DNA of 5,721 bases, from NCBI GenBank assembly GCA_007571225.1, contig RKRU01000075.1:1-5721 (forward strand), given 5' to 3'. Position 1 is the first letter of the stretch; every line of letters starts with the position of its first letter. This document shows positions 4,735-5,721 of this stretch, piece after piece. Under the pieces are notes generated by a model. That model did not search any database and was not told the origin of the DNA. It saw only the letters and a program-made list of their open reading frames with translations. The translations under genes and the position numbers were made by a program. Source of the DNA: Nitrosopumilaceae archaeon. GTDB lineage: Archaea; Thermoproteota; Nitrososphaeria; Nitrososphaerales; Nitrosopumilaceae.

Positions 4735-5364
4735 TTGTTTTCCATATCAACCTTGGTGGATGTTGTGAGAATCCCACCTGCCCAGTTTGGGACTACACTT
4801 CAAGGAGCGGCAGTAGACATACTCAAGGAAAAGTATGAGAGTATGATAAATGCCGAACTAGGCTACATCATAATGATCCTTGATGCAGATGTGGACGAGA
4901 TGGGTAAGATGATCGCAGGAGACGGGGGAACCTTTCACAGGGTTACATTCAGGGCGCTCACCTTTTATCCGCGCCTACAGGAGATCGTACACGGCGAGAT
5001 AGTCGATATTACCGACTTTGGCGCCTTTGTGAGGATCGGCCCCACAGACGCTCTGCTACACCTGTCACAGGTGATGGACGACTATCTGAAGAGTGATGTA
5101 AAGTCGGGCATAATTATAGCCAACCAGAGTGGAAGAACACTGAGGGTTGGATCCGCGCTGCGTTCGAGAATCACCGCAGTATCCTTGGGTAAGGCCGCCA
5201 CCATGGGCAAGATCGGCATCACGTGCAGGCAACCGTTTCTTGGCACTCCAGACTGGATTAAGGAGGAGATCAAAAAGGCCGAGGGGGGTTCGGATGACGA
5301 TGGCGACGACAACAGCCCCACGACAAAAAAATCGGACAGTACGTCTTCAGGAGGTCGGCGCTAA
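4735..5364 (+). CDS. rpo7: DNA-directed RNA polymerase subunit Rpo7 (RpoE1)
   Basis: Rpo7 pairs with Rpo4 to form the stalk of archaeal RNA polymerase, binding nascent RNA and helping open-complex formation and elongation. The 209 residues start with the family-typical FSISTLVDVVRIPPAQFG (2-19), continue through the tip region with AGDGGTFHRVTFRAL (61-75), and contain an S1-type RNA-binding domain from about 83 to 165 (GEIVDITDFGAFVRIGP, LLHLSQ). The core ends near 175 (QPFLGTPDWIKEE). The last 26 or so residues are an acidic then Ser/Thr/Lys/Arg-rich tail (SDDDGDDNSPTTKKSD) that looks disordered and is absent from shorter relatives. The start is TTG: it gives the conserved N-terminus and no better start lies upstream. 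The stop shares one base with spt4 (TAATG). Confidence 0.95.
   Translation: MFSISTLVDVVRIPPAQFGTTLQGAAVDILKEKYESMINAELGYIIMILDADVDEMGKMIAGDGGTFHRVTFRALTFYPRLQEIVHGEIVDITDFGAFVRIGPTDALLHLSQVMDDYLKSDVKSGIIIANQSGRTLRVGSALRSRITAVSLGKAATMGKIGITCRQPFLGTPDWIKEEIKKAEGGSDDDGDDNSPTTKKSDSTSSGGRR
5350..5355 (+). promoter_or_regulatory. Ribosome binding site of spt4
   Basis: GGAGGT lies 8 bases before the ATG at 5364, within the last codons of rpo7. A strong site here fits an internal operon gene in a genome whose first genes seem leaderless, and it supports the 5364 start over the ATG at 5373. Confidence 0.6.
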
Positions 5365-5549
5365 TGCGTGAGATGGCATGCAGAAAGTGCAAGTTTGTAA
5401 CCACCGGCAAGGTGTGTCCGGTCTGCAAGTCCTCTGATCTTACACCTGACTGGAATGGAATAGTGCTGGTAGTCGACCCTACAAACTCCCAGATATCAAA
5501 GACGCTGGGCATTAAACAGAGGGGCAAGTACGCAATTAAAGTTACGTGA
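5364..5549 (+). CDS. spt4: Transcription elongation factor Spt4 (RpoE2)
   Basis: Spt4 is the small zinc protein that binds the NGN domain of Spt5, and the pair closes the RNA polymerase clamp for processive elongation. The 61 residues have the two zinc-ribbon pairs CRKC (6-9) and CPVC (18-21), the following TPDWNGIVLVVDP (27-39) with the conserved Trp-Gly, then SQISKTLGIKQRGKYAIKV to the end. Length is normal for archaea. It overlaps rpo7 by one base, the usual archaeal gene order. The next gene in many archaea, the DUF359 kinase, does not follow here; it is on the other strand at the left of the window. Confidence 0.93.
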   Translation: MREMACRKCKFVTTGKVCPVCKSSDLTPDWNGIVLVVDPTNSQISKTLGIKQRGKYAIKVT

Positions 5550-5580
5550 CTGCGGCGTCTTTTGTCCGTGACTGGATGTG

Positions 5581-5599
5581 ATCTCCGCATTACGGAGGT
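5581..5599. terminator. Hairpin after spt4, possible terminator or processing site
   Basis: ATCTCCG pairs with CGGAGGT (one T-G wobble) across a CATTA loop. It is not followed by a T-run; a short T-run (TCTTTTG, about 5559-5565) lies just before it. It may mark the end of the rpo7-spt4 transcript. Confidence 0.3.
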
Positions 5600-5632
5600 A
5601 GGGTCCGGTTCCAGACAGGATTATCGTTTACA

Positions 5633-5649
5633 ACTTATAGAGATATTAA
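5633..5649 (+). promoter_or_regulatory. TATA-like region for the gene entering the right edge
   Basis: The AT-rich stretch ACTTATAGAGATATTAA lies 22-38 bp before the GTG at 5671, a fitting place for an archaeal TATA box. The exact box is ambiguous (ACTTATAG or GATATTAA). Confidence 0.35.
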
Positions 5650-5670
5650 CATCATAACTGGACACCAATT

Positions 5671-5721
5671 GTGAAGAAGCGGATAAAGCAGATTGTCGCG
5701 CTTGGGTTTCTCGGCGGAATC
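5671..5721 (+). CDS. Start of a gene cut by the window edge; probable membrane or exported protein
   Basis: A GTG at 5671 opens 17 codons with no stop before the edge: MKKRIKQIVALGFLGGI. Four lysines and arginines followed by a hydrophobic, glycine-containing run look like a signal peptide or first membrane segment. An in-frame TAA at 5647 limits the start, and no ATG or other GTG/TTG in frame lies between. Too little is present to name it. Confidence 0.5.
   Translation, partial: MKKRIKQIVALGFLGGI

Noticed and set aside
1..5721. CRISPR array or rRNA/tRNA genes
   Set aside because: No regularly spaced short repeats and no cloverleaf or rRNA-like conserved stretches were seen on either strand.

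Overview
The window reads as archaeal, most likely a marine Thaumarchaeota (Nitrososphaerota; Nitrosopumilus/Cenarchaeum-like). The support is a complete archaeal RNA polymerase subunit Rpo7 followed by the elongation factor Spt4, an archaeal GTP-dependent dephospho-CoA kinase (DUF359), an Mrp/NBP35 P-loop ATPase with an N-terminal MIP18-type domain, and TATA boxes about 25-30 bp upstream of start codons (leaderless style). The lineage is inferred from protein resemblance and layout; no search was run.

Left part (1-1790, minus strand): a housekeeping pair, mrp-like ATPase then DUF359 dephospho-CoA kinase, overlapping by 4 bp (ATGA) and read from a TATA box at about 1774-1785. The operon may continue past the left edge.

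Middle part (about 1800-4640): an accessory, decayed region between housekeeping genes. It holds (a) a dead IS1595-type transposase on the plus strand (about 2014-3012) with several frameshifts and stops but a recognisable zinc-ribbon, DDE core and C-terminal region; (b) a minus-strand Doc/Fic-type protein (3305-3910); (c) a 37-codon ORF directly upstream of it with a 4-bp overlap, a candidate antitoxin or inhibitor; and (d) upstream of that, an ORF cut by two 80-bp miniature inverted-repeat elements. Each miniature element has its own 8-bp direct repeat beside it. With both insertions and one repeat copy each removed on paper, one reading frame of about 143 codons runs from 4630 to 4020 and ends in TAATG, sharing one base with the start of the 37-codon ORF. 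This suggests an original three-gene operon: unknown protein, small protein, Fic/Doc.

Right part (4640-5721, plus strand): an AT-rich divergent promoter region, then rpo7 (TTG start) and spt4 (TAATG overlap, GGAGGT ribosome site), a short hairpin-bearing gap, and the first 17 codons of another gene (GTG start, basic then hydrophobic N-terminus).

Most novel-looking content: the pair of 80-bp elements, with terminal repeats, an internal hairpin preserved by paired changes between the copies, and a start codon and stop codon supplied to the interrupted gene; and the tiny ORF coupled to the Fic/Doc gene.
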